A DNA stretch of 64,000 nucleotides from Roseivirga thermotolerans (lineage in GTDB: Bacteria; Bacteroidota; Bacteroidia; Cytophagales; Cyclobacteriaceae): contig NZ_BNAG01000003.1 in assembly GCF_014653175.1 (NCBI RefSeq), forward strand, positions 310,001 to 374,000. The letters run 5' to 3'. Below are positions 7,517 through 16,927 of the stretch, one piece after another. The position numbers and the translations under genes are program-made. The notes beneath the pieces are model-generated. The model worked only from the letters and a program-made list of their open reading frames with translations, was not told where the DNA came from and ran no database searches. Each line of letters opens with the position of its first letter. The first letter of the stretch is position 1.

Positions 7517-9889
7517 ATGCTATACCCTTCTAATCTTGAGCTTAAATTAGGTTTCGATAAAATCAGAGAAAGCCTTAAAGAGGCCTGTGAAAGCAACCTG
7601 GGGAAAAGTTTTGTCGACAAAATCCGTTTTTCATCCGATAAGAACAGTATTGACAAATGGCTCAGCCAAACCGATGAGTTTGTGCAGATCATTGAATCGA
7701 AAGAGCTGTTTCCTAACTCCAACTACATCGATATTTCTCCGCTTTTCGGTAAAATAAGGGTAGATAACTCCTACCTGCTAGAGGAGGAGTTGTTCGATGT
7801 TATTTTGAGCCTAAAGACCTTAAACAAGTGTCTGGATTTTTTTCAGCAAAAGAGAGAATCTTACCCACATTTGGTAGAACTCACTTACCCTATTCTGTTC
7901 GATGAAGATTTGCTCTGGTCGCTGGCCAGAGTCTTTGACGAACGGGGTAAGCTCAAAGACAATGCCTCCGACAGGCTCTATGAAATACGGAAGGGTATAC
8001 TTTCAGAAAAGCAGCGGTTGCGCAATGTGCTCGACAGCATTATTACACGAACCAAAAAGGAAGGTTATACTCCGGAAGATGTATCGGTAACTATTCGGAA
8101 TGGGCGAATGGTAATCCCTGTTTTGGCCGAATACAAAAGGAGAGTAAAAGGGTTTATTCATGGAGAATCGGCCACAGGACAAACGGTTTACCTGGAGCCT
8201 ACAGAAGTATTTGCCATTAACAACGAAGTGCAAGAACTGGAGTATGCCGAGCAGCGCGAAGTGGTGCGCATACTCATGGAATTGACCAGCTACCTGCGTC
8301 CGGAGATTGAAAATCTGCGGCAGTACATGCTGTTTCTTGGTCTCATAGATTTTATCAGAGCCAAGGCTCGCTTTGCGATAAAGATAGATGCTCGTAAACC
8401 ACAGTGGTCAGAAAAAAGGGAGTTTAACTGGCAGGTGGCTCAGCACCCTTTACTTCTTTTAAAACATAAAGAACTGGGCAAAGCAGTAGTGCCTCTCAAT
8501 ATTTATATGGAACCACAAAAACGCATCTTAATAATTTCAGGGCCCAACGCAGGAGGAAAAAGTGTGTGTCTGAAAACCGTTGGCCTTTTGCAGTATATGC
8601 TGCAGTGTGGGTTGTTGGTTTCGGTACACGAAAGCTCTCGCTTTACTCTGTTCAAAGATCTGTTTATTGATATTGGCGATGAACAAAGCATTGAAAACGA
8701 TCTAAGTACCTATAGTTCGCACCTCATAAGCATGAAACATTTGCTGGGACATGTAAACAAACAGAGTCTTTTTCTGATCGATGAATTTGGAACAGGTACA
8801 GAACCCCAGTATGGAGCAGCCATTGCCGAAGCCATTCTTATGGAGTTAAAGGCAAGCAAAGGCATGGGTGTAATTACCACTCATTATGGGAATTTAAAGG
8901 AGTATGCCGATAAGAACGAGGGGTTGGTGAATGGTGCCATGAAGTATGACCTCAAGAATTTGCAACCTCTATACGAACTTGAGATTGGTAAGCCGGGCAG
9001 CTCTTTTGCTTTAGAAATTGCCGGTAAAATAGGCTTACCCAACCAAACCATTGAAAACGCCAAAAAGCGAATAGGTATTAAGCAGGTGTCTTTTGACCAA
9101 ATGCTGGGGCAACTTCAAATTCAACAACGCGAACTGGAGCTTTCGGAGAAAAAGGTGAAAACCAGAGAAAAAGAACTGGATGAGCTTACGGCACAATATG
9201 CGCAGCTAAAGGAGCATATTGAACGACAGGAAAAGAAAATACTCAATGAGGCTAAGCAGAAAGCCAATGCCATTGTAAAAGAAGCCAATAAGGAGGTTGA
9301 GCGGGTTATTCGCGAAATTCAGGAGAAAAAGGCTGAAAAAGCAGCCGTTAAAAAGCAACGCGAAAAGCTGGAAAAACTAAAGCAGGAAACCACTGTTGAA
9401 CAAGAGTACGAATTGGCCAGAGCCCAAAGCGAAGCCATTGCCATTGGAGACTATGTGAAGCTCAAGGGTCAGGATACCATTGGACAGGTGGTGAATATAA
9501 AAGGCAAAGATGCAGAACTGAGCATAGGAGAACTCACTTCGTTCGTAAGACTTAACAGGCTCGAAAAGGTGACCAGAAAAGCCTATAAGCAGCAAGGGCA
9601 GTCTGGTGGCTTTTCCGGTTATGACTATGCCTCTAAACAGGCGGAGTTTAATAGTAAAATAGACCTGAGAGGAATGCGTGCCGAAGAGGTTATTCCTTTG
9701 CTGTCTTCCTGGCTAGATGAGGCCATTTTATTAGGAATAAGAGACCTGCAAATAGTACATGGTAAGGGAAATGGCGTGTTAAGGCAAGTAACCCGAGACC
9801 ATTTAAAGAACTATAAAGAAGTCGCTTCGGTAAAAGACGAACATGCCGACAGAGGAGGGGCAGGTGTTACGCTGGTTACACTCAAGTAA
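7517..9889 (+). CDS. mutS2: Endonuclease MutS2
   Basis: 790 residues, the normal MutS2 length. Order of domains: N-terminal helical core, ATPase with Walker A GPNAGGKS near residue 342 and Walker B LFLIDEFGTGTEP near 417, a long Lys/Glu-rich coiled coil (about 520-640), and a C-terminal Smr nuclease domain beginning at IDLRGMRAEE (about 713) with the HGKGNGVLR motif. There is no mismatch-recognition domain, which separates it from MutS1. Family members suppress homologous recombination or rescue collided ribosomes; which applies here is unknown. It starts immediately after the DUF4296 stop. Confidence 0.96.
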   Translation: MLYPSNLELKLGFDKIRESLKEACESNLGKSFVDKIRFSSDKNSIDKWLSQTDEFVQIIESKELFPNSNYIDISPLFGKIRVDNSYLLEEELFDVILSLKTLNKCLDFFQQKRESYPHLVELTYPILFDEDLLWSLARVFDERGKLKDNASDRLYEIRKGILSEKQRLRNVLDSIITRTKKEGYTPEDVSVTIRNGRMVIPVLAEYKRRVKGFIHGESATGQTVYLEPTEVFAINNEVQELEYAEQREVVRILMELTSYLRPEIENLRQYMLFLGLIDFIRAKARFAIKIDARKPQWSEKREFNWQVAQHPLLLLKHKELGKAVVPLNIYMEPQKRILIISGPNAGGKSVCLKTVGLLQYMLQCGLLVSVHESSRFTLFKDLFIDIGDEQSIENDLSTYSSHLISMKHLLGHVNKQSLFLIDEFGTGTEPQYGAAIAEAILMELKASKGMGVITTHYGNLKEYADKNEGLVNGAMKYDLKNLQPLYELEIGKPGSSFALEIAGKIGLPNQTIENAKKRIGIKQVSFDQMLGQLQIQQRELELSEKKVKTREKELDELTAQYAQLKEHIERQEKKILNEAKQKANAIVKEANKEVERVIREIQEKKAEKAAVKKQREKLEKLKQETTVEQEYELARAQSEAIAIGDYVKLKGQDTIGQVVNIKGKDAELSIGELTSFVRLNRLEKVTRKAYKQQGQSGGFSGYDYASKQAEFNSKIDLRGMRAEEVIPLLSSWLDEAILLGIRDLQIVHGKGNGVLRQVTRDHLKNYKEVASVKDEHADRGGAGVTLVTLK

Positions 9890-9915
9890 GTAAAAACAGC
9901 GCGTATGGTGAAAGC

Positions 9916-10767
9916 TTATGAGGCTACCTCCAGATTATCTTCTTGTTCAGGTTTAGACTTGCTTTTTGCGTTTTCCTTATCTGACAGATAAGCCAGAATT
10001 CTTTTTCTGATTTCCGGTATAGAAAGGTTCGAGTCTATGTAGCCATTTCTGATGATAGATATTTGCCCTGTTTCTTCAGAAACAGCCAGTATTAAGGAAT
10101 CGGTAGCTTCTGACATTCCCAGGGCAGCTCTATGGCGCATACCAAAGTTTGCAGGCAAGTCGCGTTCACTCACAGGAAGAATACATCGTGCAGCCAGAAT
10201 TTTTCCTTCATAAATAATAATGGCACCATCGTGAAGCGGACTGTGCTTATTGAATATGGAAATGAGTAACCTTTTGGAGAGCACCGCATCAAGCCGGTCG
10301 CCACTATCGGCATAAAACTTAAGCTCTGAGTTTCGGGAAAAGACCATGAGCGCACCGGTGTTGGTAGAAGAAAGGCTCTTGGCGGCTTCAATAATGGGGG
10401 TAATATTAAACGGTTCTCTAGCTTCTTTTCTCTTCCAGATCATAACCGTTTGTATAAGGCCGTCTTTTCTAAAGGTAGTTTTACCCAGTACGATCAAAAA
10501 CTTTCTAATTTCTTGCGAAAAGATAATGATGGCTGCTAACACACCCACGCCCATAAATTGACCTAAAATACCGGCCAATAGCTCCATTTCTGCAGCCCTC
10601 ACCACCAAGTAGGCCAGGTAAAGAACCAAAAAGCCTATGAGCACTCTTACGGCTACACTACCCTTCAATAGTTTGTATACCTGATAAAGCAACACGCTCA
10701 CCAGTAGGATATCCAATATGTCTATCCACCGTATGTCAAGAAATCCTATTTTAAAAGCGAATATCAA
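9916..10767 (-). CDS. cdaA: Diadenylate cyclase CdaA
   Basis: 283 residues. Three membrane segments fill the first 95 residues and are followed by a DAC (DisA_N) domain with both catalytic motifs: HDGA (179-182) and RHR (211-213). It makes cyclic di-AMP from two ATP at the inner membrane; in other bacteria c-di-AMP governs osmotic and cell-wall homeostasis. Its ATG overlaps the stop of folP by 4 bases. The common partners CdaR and GlmM are not in this neighbourhood. Confidence 0.93.
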   Translation of the reverse strand: MIFAFKIGFLDIRWIDILDILLVSVLLYQVYKLLKGSVAVRVLIGFLVLYLAYLVVRAAEMELLAGILGQFMGVGVLAAIIIFSQEIRKFLIVLGKTTFRKDGLIQTVMIWKRKEAREPFNITPIIEAAKSLSSTNTGALMVFSRNSELKFYADSGDRLDAVLSKRLLISIFNKHSPLHDGAIIIYEGKILAARCILPVSERDLPANFGMRHRAALGMSEATDSLILAVSEETGQISIIRNGYIDSNLSIPEIRKRILAYLSDKENAKSKSKPEQEDNLEVAS

Positions 10768-11621
10768 GGGTTTAGTGCTTTATAAAGGTCAATGGTTTGT
10801 TTGGCTTCTTTTACATCGTGCACCCTCAGTATAGAAGCTCCCTGCTGCAGAGCGGCCATGTGCAAAGCCGTGGTGCCGTTGAGAGCTTCTTCAGGTGAAA
10901 TGCTTAGTTTTTTATAAATCATCGATTTGCGCGATATCCCTACCAAAAGAGGTAGGCCAAGTCTTTTAAGATAACCTAAATTTCGCAGTAATTCATAGTT
11001 CTGTTCCATGCTTTTGGCAAAGCCAAAGCCGGGGTCTACCACAATATCGGCAACTCCCAGTTGCTGTAGTTGTTCCACAGCTATTCTTAGTTCCTTGCCA
11101 ATATCGATCAGGAGATTATCATACACATTCTTTGAGTTCATGGTTTGAGGAGTGCCTCGCATGTGCATTAGTATATAGGGCACCTTCAGGTTTGCTACTT
11201 CTTGCCACATGTCCTCATCGAGTGAGCCTCCGCTTACATCGTTAACAATGTGAGCCCCTGCACATACAGCCTGCCGAGCTACAACCGAGCGAAAGGTGTC
11301 TACCGAAAGAAGTGCTTCGGGAAACTTAGTCGCAATCAGGTTTAGAGCTGTGGTAACACGTTTTATTTCCTCTTGTGGTAATACCTCTGCCGCACCGGGG
11401 CGTGTAGAATAACCTCCTATATCCAGAATTAATGCCCCTTCGGTGAGCATTTGTTCAGCCTTTTTGAGAATGGCCGTTTCCTGGCTCACCCGGCTGTCCG
11501 AATAAAAAGAATCTGGGGTAACATTAATGATCCCCATTACCTGAGGCTCTTCCAAACTCACCAGATTTCCATTGATGTTCAATGTGGATTTAACCTCAAA
11601 TAACTTATCTTTCGCGCTCAA
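10764..11621 (-). CDS. folP: Dihydropteroate synthase
   Basis: The TTG at 11621 gives 285 residues and the N-terminus MSAKDKLFEVKSTLNINGNL; a TTG at 11663 is also possible but would overlap the divergent DUF1599 gene. Family motifs are MGIINVTPDSF, DIGGYSTRPGA, DPGFGFAKS, GISRKS and the C-terminal RVHDV. The enzyme joins p-aminobenzoate to the pterin pyrophosphate in folate synthesis. It is the first gene of the folP-cdaA unit with a 4-base overlap. Start choice is the only real doubt. Confidence 0.93.
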   Translation of the reverse strand: MSAKDKLFEVKSTLNINGNLVSLEEPQVMGIINVTPDSFYSDSRVSQETAILKKAEQMLTEGALILDIGGYSTRPGAAEVLPQEEIKRVTTALNLIATKFPEALLSVDTFRSVVARQAVCAGAHIVNDVSGGSLDEDMWQEVANLKVPYILMHMRGTPQTMNSKNVYDNLLIDIGKELRIAVEQLQQLGVADIVVDPGFGFAKSMEQNYELLRNLGYLKRLGLPLLVGISRKSMIYKKLSISPEEALNGTTALHMAALQQGASILRVHDVKEAKQTIDLYKALNP

Positions 11622-11651
11622 GAATTCTGTCGACTTTAAATAATCAGCACC

Positions 11652-12200
11652 TTGGAGGAACAAACGGTAGGCGAATATAAAGAAGTTATTAAGGCCTGTA
11701 AAGACATATTTTTGAAGAAGGCCAAAGACTATGGAACGGCATGGAGAATATTACGGCTTTCTTCTATAACTGATCAGATTTTTATCAAGGCGCAGCGCAT
11801 TCGCTCGGTTCAAATGAAAGGCCAGCAATTGGTTGAAGATGACCTGGAGGGTGATTTCATTGGCATCATTAACTATTGTGTGATTGCACTCATGCAAATG
11901 AACCTGACCGATAAAGATCCGTTGGAAATGGAGGTTGAGGTGCTGGAAAAACTGTATGACAAGTACGTGGAGGAAACTCTGGCCCTCCTAATGAATAAAA
12001 ACCATGATTATGGTGAGGCTTGGCGCGATATGCGGGTCAGCTCAATGACAGACATAATTCTTATGAAGTTGTTGCGTGTAAAGCAGATAGAAGATAATCA
12101 GGGTAAAACCATTATCTCTGAAGGTATCGATGCCAATTATATGGATATGATCAACTATTCTGTATTTTGTCTGATACTAATGGGATTCGTAAAATCATGA
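11652..12200 (+). CDS. DUF1599 domain protein (two tandem repeats)
   Basis: 182 residues starting at TTG 11652; an in-frame stop lies just upstream and the next ATG would remove the first repeat. The protein is an internal duplication: KAKDYGTAWRILRLSSITD (near 20-40) is echoed by KNHDYGEAWRDMRVSSMTD (about 116-134), and each half ends in an INYxVxxL helix. This is the DUF1599 family, placed by name among nucleotide-modification-associated domains; no activity is established here. Its stop overlaps the ATG of the following gene (ATGA). Confidence 0.86.
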   Translation: MEEQTVGEYKEVIKACKDIFLKKAKDYGTAWRILRLSSITDQIFIKAQRIRSVQMKGQQLVEDDLEGDFIGIINYCVIALMQMNLTDKDPLEMEVEVLEKLYDKYVEETLALLMNKNHDYGEAWRDMRVSSMTDIILMKLLRVKQIEDNQGKTIISEGIDANYMDMINYSVFCLILMGFVKS

Positions 12201-13192
12201 AAATACTTAACTCAATTGCCCGCTATTTAGTGGGAGGGCTTTTTATCTTTTCTGGCCTTATTAAAGTAAACGACCCTGTGGGTACTCAAATAAAGCTGGA
12301 AGAGTATTTCACAGTTTTTGCAGTAGACATAGCTCCCTTCTTCGATTCGCTAAAGCCCCTGGCTTTATTTTTTAGTATACTGCTTTCTACTCTTGAGGTG
12401 GTTCTGGGTATAGCCATTCTCATAAAGTATCGGGAGAAACTAGTTACTTCTTTACTGTTGGGAATGATTGTGTTCTTTACGTTTCTTACCTTCTACAGTG
12501 CCTATTTTAATAAAGTGACCGATTGCGGTTGTTTTGGTGATGCTATTAAGCTTACTCCGTGGCAGTCGTTCATTAAAGATATTATTTTGTTGGTGTTTAT
12601 TGTTGTGCTATTCATCAACCGCAAGGTTAACAACAATTCCAATCCTTCCGGCAAACGTCATTTAGTGATTGGGCTGTCCACGGTGTTCTGTCTTACGGTG
12701 GCCTATTTATCTATTAACCACCTTCCGTTTATCGATTTTAGAGCTTACAAAGCAGGCACTGTGATTCCAGAGGCTATGATGCCCCCTGCGGATGACCCCA
12801 ACCAGGTGCCAAAAATTACGAATTATGCCCTTTGGGGAGACGAGGACGATTTTACCATGGAGTCGCTGTCGGGTAAGAAACTGTTGGTGGTGGTGCACGA
12901 TGTAGAGCATACGGAGCGCAGAGCCTATTCCATGTTGAATAGTCTGATCAGCTCAATTGAAACCGAAGTTGGCGTTGCGGCCGTTACAGCATCGGCAGGG
13001 CCAGAGTTTGAGAGCCTGCGCCACGATGTTCAGTTGGCAGTTCCATATTATTACTCCGATAAAACGTTGTTGAAAACAATGATTCGCTCCAACCCCGGAT
13101 TAGTGCTGTTAAAAGATGGAGAGGTCATTAAAAAGTGGCACTATAACGATATTCCCTCAGCAACCGAATTGCTCAATATCCTGAATAAGTAA
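12197..13192 (+). CDS. BT_3928-type DoxX/MauE-like membrane protein
   Basis: 331 residues from the ATG at 12197, which overlaps the previous stop; an in-frame TTG 30 bases upstream is less likely. The first half has four membrane helices of the DoxX/MauE type, beginning RYLVGGLFIFSGLIKVNDP and containing the paired-cysteine segment DCGCFGDAIKL. The second half is soluble and thioredoxin-like in length but lacks a CxxC. The family is common in Bacteroidota next to DUF1599 genes; a role in redox or quinone-linked membrane chemistry is only inference. Confidence 0.82.
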   Translation: MKILNSIARYLVGGLFIFSGLIKVNDPVGTQIKLEEYFTVFAVDIAPFFDSLKPLALFFSILLSTLEVVLGIAILIKYREKLVTSLLLGMIVFFTFLTFYSAYFNKVTDCGCFGDAIKLTPWQSFIKDIILLVFIVVLFINRKVNNNSNPSGKRHLVIGLSTVFCLTVAYLSINHLPFIDFRAYKAGTVIPEAMMPPADDPNQVPKITNYALWGDEDDFTMESLSGKKLLVVVHDVEHTERRAYSMLNSLISSIETEVGVAAVTASAGPEFESLRHDVQLAVPYYYSDKTLLKTMIRSNPGLVLLKDGEVIKKWHYNDIPSATELLNILNK

Positions 13193-13710
13193 TGAAGACT
13201 ATTCCTGGAAATATCTTTTTGGTAGGCTTGGCAGGCTCGGGTAAAACCACTTTGGGTAGCCAGCTTGCAGAGCGATTAAATAAAACCTTTGTAGACCTTG
13301 ACCATGCCATTGTTTCAAGAATTGGCATGAGCATTCCCGAGTATTTTGAGCGGCAGGGCGAAGGCAATTTTAGACTGCAGGAAAAGGAGGCTCTTCATGA
13401 GATATGCGCCACGCAAGAGAATTTTGTAATGGCCACAGGGGGAGGTGCTCCTTGCTATCACTTCAATATAGACACCATGAATGAACACGGCACCACTGTG
13501 TATTTAGATGTGAGCCCCGGTGACTTAGCCCTAAGAATACTGGAAGAGGGGGGCGAAAAACGACCAATCTTTAAGAGTTACGATCAGCAGGATTTAATTC
13601 AGGAAATAAGAGCGCTTAAAGAAACCCGCGAAAGCTTTTACAATCAGGCGAAAATAAAAATTCGAGATAATCAGATCACGGTAGAAATGATTATCTCGAA
13701 CCTTCATTAA
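13192..13710 (+). CDS. aroK: Shikimate kinase
   Basis: 172 residues, typical size. Walker A GLAGSGKT is at 12-19, followed by the shikimate-binding FVDLDHAI, FR and ATGGGAP, and the lid arginine region GEKRPIF. It phosphorylates shikimate with ATP in the chorismate pathway. The ATG shares a base with the preceding stop (TAATG), so it is the last gene of the DUF1599-DoxX-aroK unit, and it converges on the FadL gene 14 bases away. Confidence 0.93.
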   Translation: MKTIPGNIFLVGLAGSGKTTLGSQLAERLNKTFVDLDHAIVSRIGMSIPEYFERQGEGNFRLQEKEALHEICATQENFVMATGGGAPCYHFNIDTMNEHGTTVYLDVSPGDLALRILEEGGEKRPIFKSYDQQDLIQEIRALKETRESFYNQAKIKIRDNQITVEMIISNLH

Positions 13711-13723
13711 AGTGAGTGGTTCA

Positions 13724-15253
13724 CTAAAAATTCAACCCAAAAGTGAGGCTCCCTTTGGTGAGCTTACTTTCTGTTATAGTCGTTGGTCCACTGCCATCAA
13801 CAAAGGTGTATGAAGTAAATGAGTCTTTGAAATTGGTCTGGGAGATGGCCAGATCTACAAAGTACCTTCCCATATTTACACCAAAGCCTCCACTAACCGT
13901 TGTTCGGGAGCGATCAAGGCCATCGAACGATTCTTTAAACGGATCGCCCATAGAGGCATACCCCATTCTGAAACGGAATATGTTATACCTGTACTCACCT
14001 CCAAGCCTGATATTAGTGGTGGCCTGATAAATATTGTTGATGGTGCCATTGTCACTCTCCGAGTCAAAGTCAATTGAAGATATATGGGCATTGGAATAGT
14101 TTAGACGCTCCACATCGGCCGTTATAAATCCGCTCTTGCCAATGAAGAACGCCACACCCAAATTCAGTTTTGAAGGTGTACGCAATCTATAATCAGAAAA
14201 GAAAATATTAGTAGCACTTTGTAATGAGTTCAATACGGTGTCTTCCTGAATAATTCTGTTCCCATTGTCGTCAGTGAAGTTGGCTACATCATAGTTATTG
14301 TATTCCGAGCGGTAAATCGCATCGCTTTCTTCACTGAAACTATACCAGGTTGGAGAAGTATATGATGCGCCCAATCGTACCAAGTCTGATGGTCTGAAAA
14401 TTACTCCCAGGTTCACGTTGAGCCCTGAACCAGTCACATCCAGTCGTTCATCTACCTGAAAGCTGGATAATGCAGGGTCGTTAAAGTTTTCCGTAAAAAC
14501 CCGGTGCGAAGAATAATCGGAAGAAACAAAGCCGAAACCAGCTCCTAGGTACAGTTGGTCATTAAAATTACCTCCAAAAGAAACGTTAATCTGATCGGTG
14601 CTTCCTCTTCTGAGAATGCGTTCGTTCTGGCGCGGAAAGCCTTGAACAAAAGATACATAAACATCTTCGGCATCGGGCAGCGGATTGATCAGGTAATGAT
14701 CATACCCAACCTGTTCAATACCTCCCAGCTCTTCAGGGAAAAAACCATCTGCCCTGTCGAGCATGGCGTCAATTATTGAGCTGTTGTTGTTTTGACCCGA
14801 ATAGGAAAGGAGTTGGTTGAAATTATTCGTACGGTTATAAGTTACAGCCAGCGTACCTCCACGCCATGCCCCCGGCTCCAGATCGCCTTTATTAAAGTTT
14901 ATCGCTAGTCCAAAATTGGCGATCTCCAGCTTGGTGTCTTCATTCAATACATTGTTGCCAAGAAAATCATTGTTAAACTTTTTAAAGTTCAGGCTCGGAG
15001 TCAGGACAAACTGTGACCGGTTGAAAAAACCCAGGCCGGCCGGGTTAATGGCCGAAGCCCCCAAGTCGCCCCCAAGTACAGACCCTGCTCCGCCAATGCC
15101 TTGAAAACGTGAGGTGCCAAAGGGCAATGTTTGCGAAAACCTTAGTGCATCTTGGTAATAGCCAAAGCTTCCCGGTTCAATTTGAGCTTGACCATTTTGG
15201 TTCAGGCAAACCACTGCCAGACCAACTATAAATAGCTGATATATTCTTTTCAT
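13724..15253 (-). CDS. FadL/OmpP1/TodX-type outer-membrane transport protein
   Basis: 509 residues with a signal peptide (cleavage after about residue 24, GQAQ). The mature start has the FadL-type N-terminal pattern: GGAGSVLGGDLGASAINPAG resembles the AxxxxNPAG plug of hydrophobic-substrate channels, and LGASYTSPTWYSF is the second family hallmark. The remainder is a beta-barrel of alternating aromatic strands ending in phenylalanine (LTFGLNF). It likely admits hydrophobic molecules through the outer membrane. It lies downstream of the Ser/Arg-rich lipoprotein on the same strand, 22 bases apart. Confidence 0.86.
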   Translation of the reverse strand: MKRIYQLFIVGLAVVCLNQNGQAQIEPGSFGYYQDALRFSQTLPFGTSRFQGIGGAGSVLGGDLGASAINPAGLGFFNRSQFVLTPSLNFKKFNNDFLGNNVLNEDTKLEIANFGLAINFNKGDLEPGAWRGGTLAVTYNRTNNFNQLLSYSGQNNNSSIIDAMLDRADGFFPEELGGIEQVGYDHYLINPLPDAEDVYVSFVQGFPRQNERILRRGSTDQINVSFGGNFNDQLYLGAGFGFVSSDYSSHRVFTENFNDPALSSFQVDERLDVTGSGLNVNLGVIFRPSDLVRLGASYTSPTWYSFSEESDAIYRSEYNNYDVANFTDDNGNRIIQEDTVLNSLQSATNIFFSDYRLRTPSKLNLGVAFFIGKSGFITADVERLNYSNAHISSIDFDSESDNGTINNIYQATTNIRLGGEYRYNIFRFRMGYASMGDPFKESFDGLDRSRTTVSGGFGVNMGRYFVDLAISQTNFKDSFTSYTFVDGSGPTTITESKLTKGSLTFGLNF

Positions 15254-15275
15254 ATTTTAAGTTTTTGATTTACTG

Positions 15276-16799
15276 TTAGTTGCCTCGTCCCGAACGGCTT
15301 GAACCCGATGACGATCTCGAAGAGCCGCTGCTTGAACCGGATGATCGGCTGCCAGTGCTCGACCCACTACTGCGAACTGACCCTCCGGAAGATCTGGAAG
15401 AACTGCTTCCACTACTTCTAACACCAACTCCGCTACTGCTACGGCCAGAAGAACTACCTCTGCTAAATGTACCGGAGCTAGAACGACTTCTCGATGAAGA
15501 ACGGTCGAAGGAAATTCTGCTTCGTGTATTGGCCGAACTGCCAGACTGTCTTCCGTAGGTTGGTACGCGATAGTTGGCAGAAGACCTGCTAGAACTTATT
15601 CTTCTATCGTCATATGTTCTGTTCGATACGGCTGTTCTGGCTGAACGAGAAGCACTGGTTCTGTAAGCCGAACTACTTACTCTGGTGTTGTTATCGAAGC
15701 GGTAAGCATCTGTACGCACTCTACGGCTACTTCTTTCCAGAGCAGCGTCTACACTAGAGCGGCTCGATCTGACACCCGTAGTGTTACTAGAGCTACTTGA
15801 TACACGTCCGCTTGAAACGGAAGATCGTGACCCTCTTGGGTTATCTATAGCCGCAAGGCTCGACCGGGTTCTTGTGCCATTGTTGGCATCGGCCCTTACA
15901 CTGGATACTGATGTAGAGCGTAATCTTCCACCCCTTGTATAGTCATTTCTTCTTTGGTAGTAGTCGTTATCAACAATTATAACGTTGTTTCTTCTCCAAT
16001 ACCAGTAGTCGTTTCTCCAGCCCCAACGAGGGTATCCGCCCCAAGCCACGGTGTTGTAGAATCCAAAATCCCAAAACGGATCGTAACTCCAGTAAGAAAC
16101 GAATCTTCTCGACCAGAAGGGTCTGTAGCCCACCGACCAGAAGTAAGGATCATAAAACTCGCCATAGAAAGGATGTCCCCAGGGAAGGCCAGACACATAG
16201 TAAGGACTATTGAAAGCTCCCCAACCAAGGCCCGCACCAAAACCATAGTTTATGTTGAAATTGACCGTTGGATTTCTTCTGGTAGTTATGCTCTGATTGC
16301 TTGCATAACTATCCATAGCCCGGGTGTTACCCAGATAGTATTGCTCATACCAGGCATTTCTAAATTGAAAGTCGGCTCTGATGATATCGTTGAAAGTAAC
16401 CGCATCCATGTCTTCCCAGTCAAGTGGAAGGTCATAATTCTTCAGTAGGTTATTATTATAGTCCCAAACAAAATCATCATAGTTTAGCTCAGAGGCTTTG
16501 GATACCCGTGGTTCCAATTCTTCAAAATAAACCACCTCTTTGGGTTCACCATTGTTGTATTTCTCAATGAGCGAAGCATCTACTTTATCGTCTGAGCTTT
16601 TCTCCAGAGTAATTACATCTTCACCCAGGTCAGCCTGGCTTTCCGGGTTTAATACAACCTTCTTAGGTTGGGTTCTATCGGCCGATGTAAAGTATACATC
16701 GTCATATTCACCTTGTTGAACAGGAAGTGAGGCACAGCCGGCAAAAACGGCTAGTGTCAGTAAGGTTGATGTAATCTTAAAATAACTGGAGTTTTTCAT
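15276..16799 (-). CDS. Lipoprotein with aromatic middle and Ser/Arg/Gly-rich tail
   Basis: 507 residues. The N-terminus ends in the lipobox VFAGC (C22), so it is a predicted lipoprotein. Residues about 30-150 look ordinary, 165-270 are unusually rich in Trp, Tyr, Phe and Gly (PYFWSVGYRPFWSRRF), and from about 290 to the end the chain is a low-complexity Ser/Arg/Gly tail with many SSRSS-type repeats. Such tails are disordered and strongly basic. No domain was recognised. Genes like this often sit beside proS in Bacteroidota and can be mislabelled from that neighbour. Confidence 0.75.
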   Translation of the reverse strand: MKNSSYFKITSTLLTLAVFAGCASLPVQQGEYDDVYFTSADRTQPKKVVLNPESQADLGEDVITLEKSSDDKVDASLIEKYNNGEPKEVVYFEELEPRVSKASELNYDDFVWDYNNNLLKNYDLPLDWEDMDAVTFNDIIRADFQFRNAWYEQYYLGNTRAMDSYASNQSITTRRNPTVNFNINYGFGAGLGWGAFNSPYYVSGLPWGHPFYGEFYDPYFWSVGYRPFWSRRFVSYWSYDPFWDFGFYNTVAWGGYPRWGWRNDYWYWRRNNVIIVDNDYYQRRNDYTRGGRLRSTSVSSVRADANNGTRTRSSLAAIDNPRGSRSSVSSGRVSSSSSNTTGVRSSRSSVDAALERSSRRVRTDAYRFDNNTRVSSSAYRTSASRSARTAVSNRTYDDRRISSSRSSANYRVPTYGRQSGSSANTRSRISFDRSSSRSRSSSGTFSRGSSSGRSSSGVGVRSSGSSSSRSSGGSVRSSGSSTGSRSSGSSSGSSRSSSGSSRSGRGN

Positions 16800-16867
16800 G
16801 GCTATCCTTTCTGGTTTAAACTTAACGTCTAATTCTCTTATTTGGTCGAGAAAATACCTGAAAATTC

Positions 16868-16875
16868 TATCTTTG
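16868..16875 (+). promoter_or_regulatory. Bacteroidota -7 element (TATCTTTG) upstream of proS
   Basis: TATCTTTG fits TAnnTTTG and lies 52 bases upstream of the proS ATG. A TTTG at 16841-16844 lies 23 bases upstream, longer than the usual spacing, so the upstream half is doubtful. Confidence 0.45.
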
Positions 16876-16927
16876 TCCGATATTTTCCAGCCTGTAAAAG
16901 AGCAAGTATCATACCAACTATCAAGAA

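Noticed and set aside
15280-15558. Leu/Pro/Glu-rich frame opposite the Ser/Arg-rich lipoprotein tail
   Set aside because: It is the antisense reading of a low-complexity Ser/Arg region, not an independent gene.
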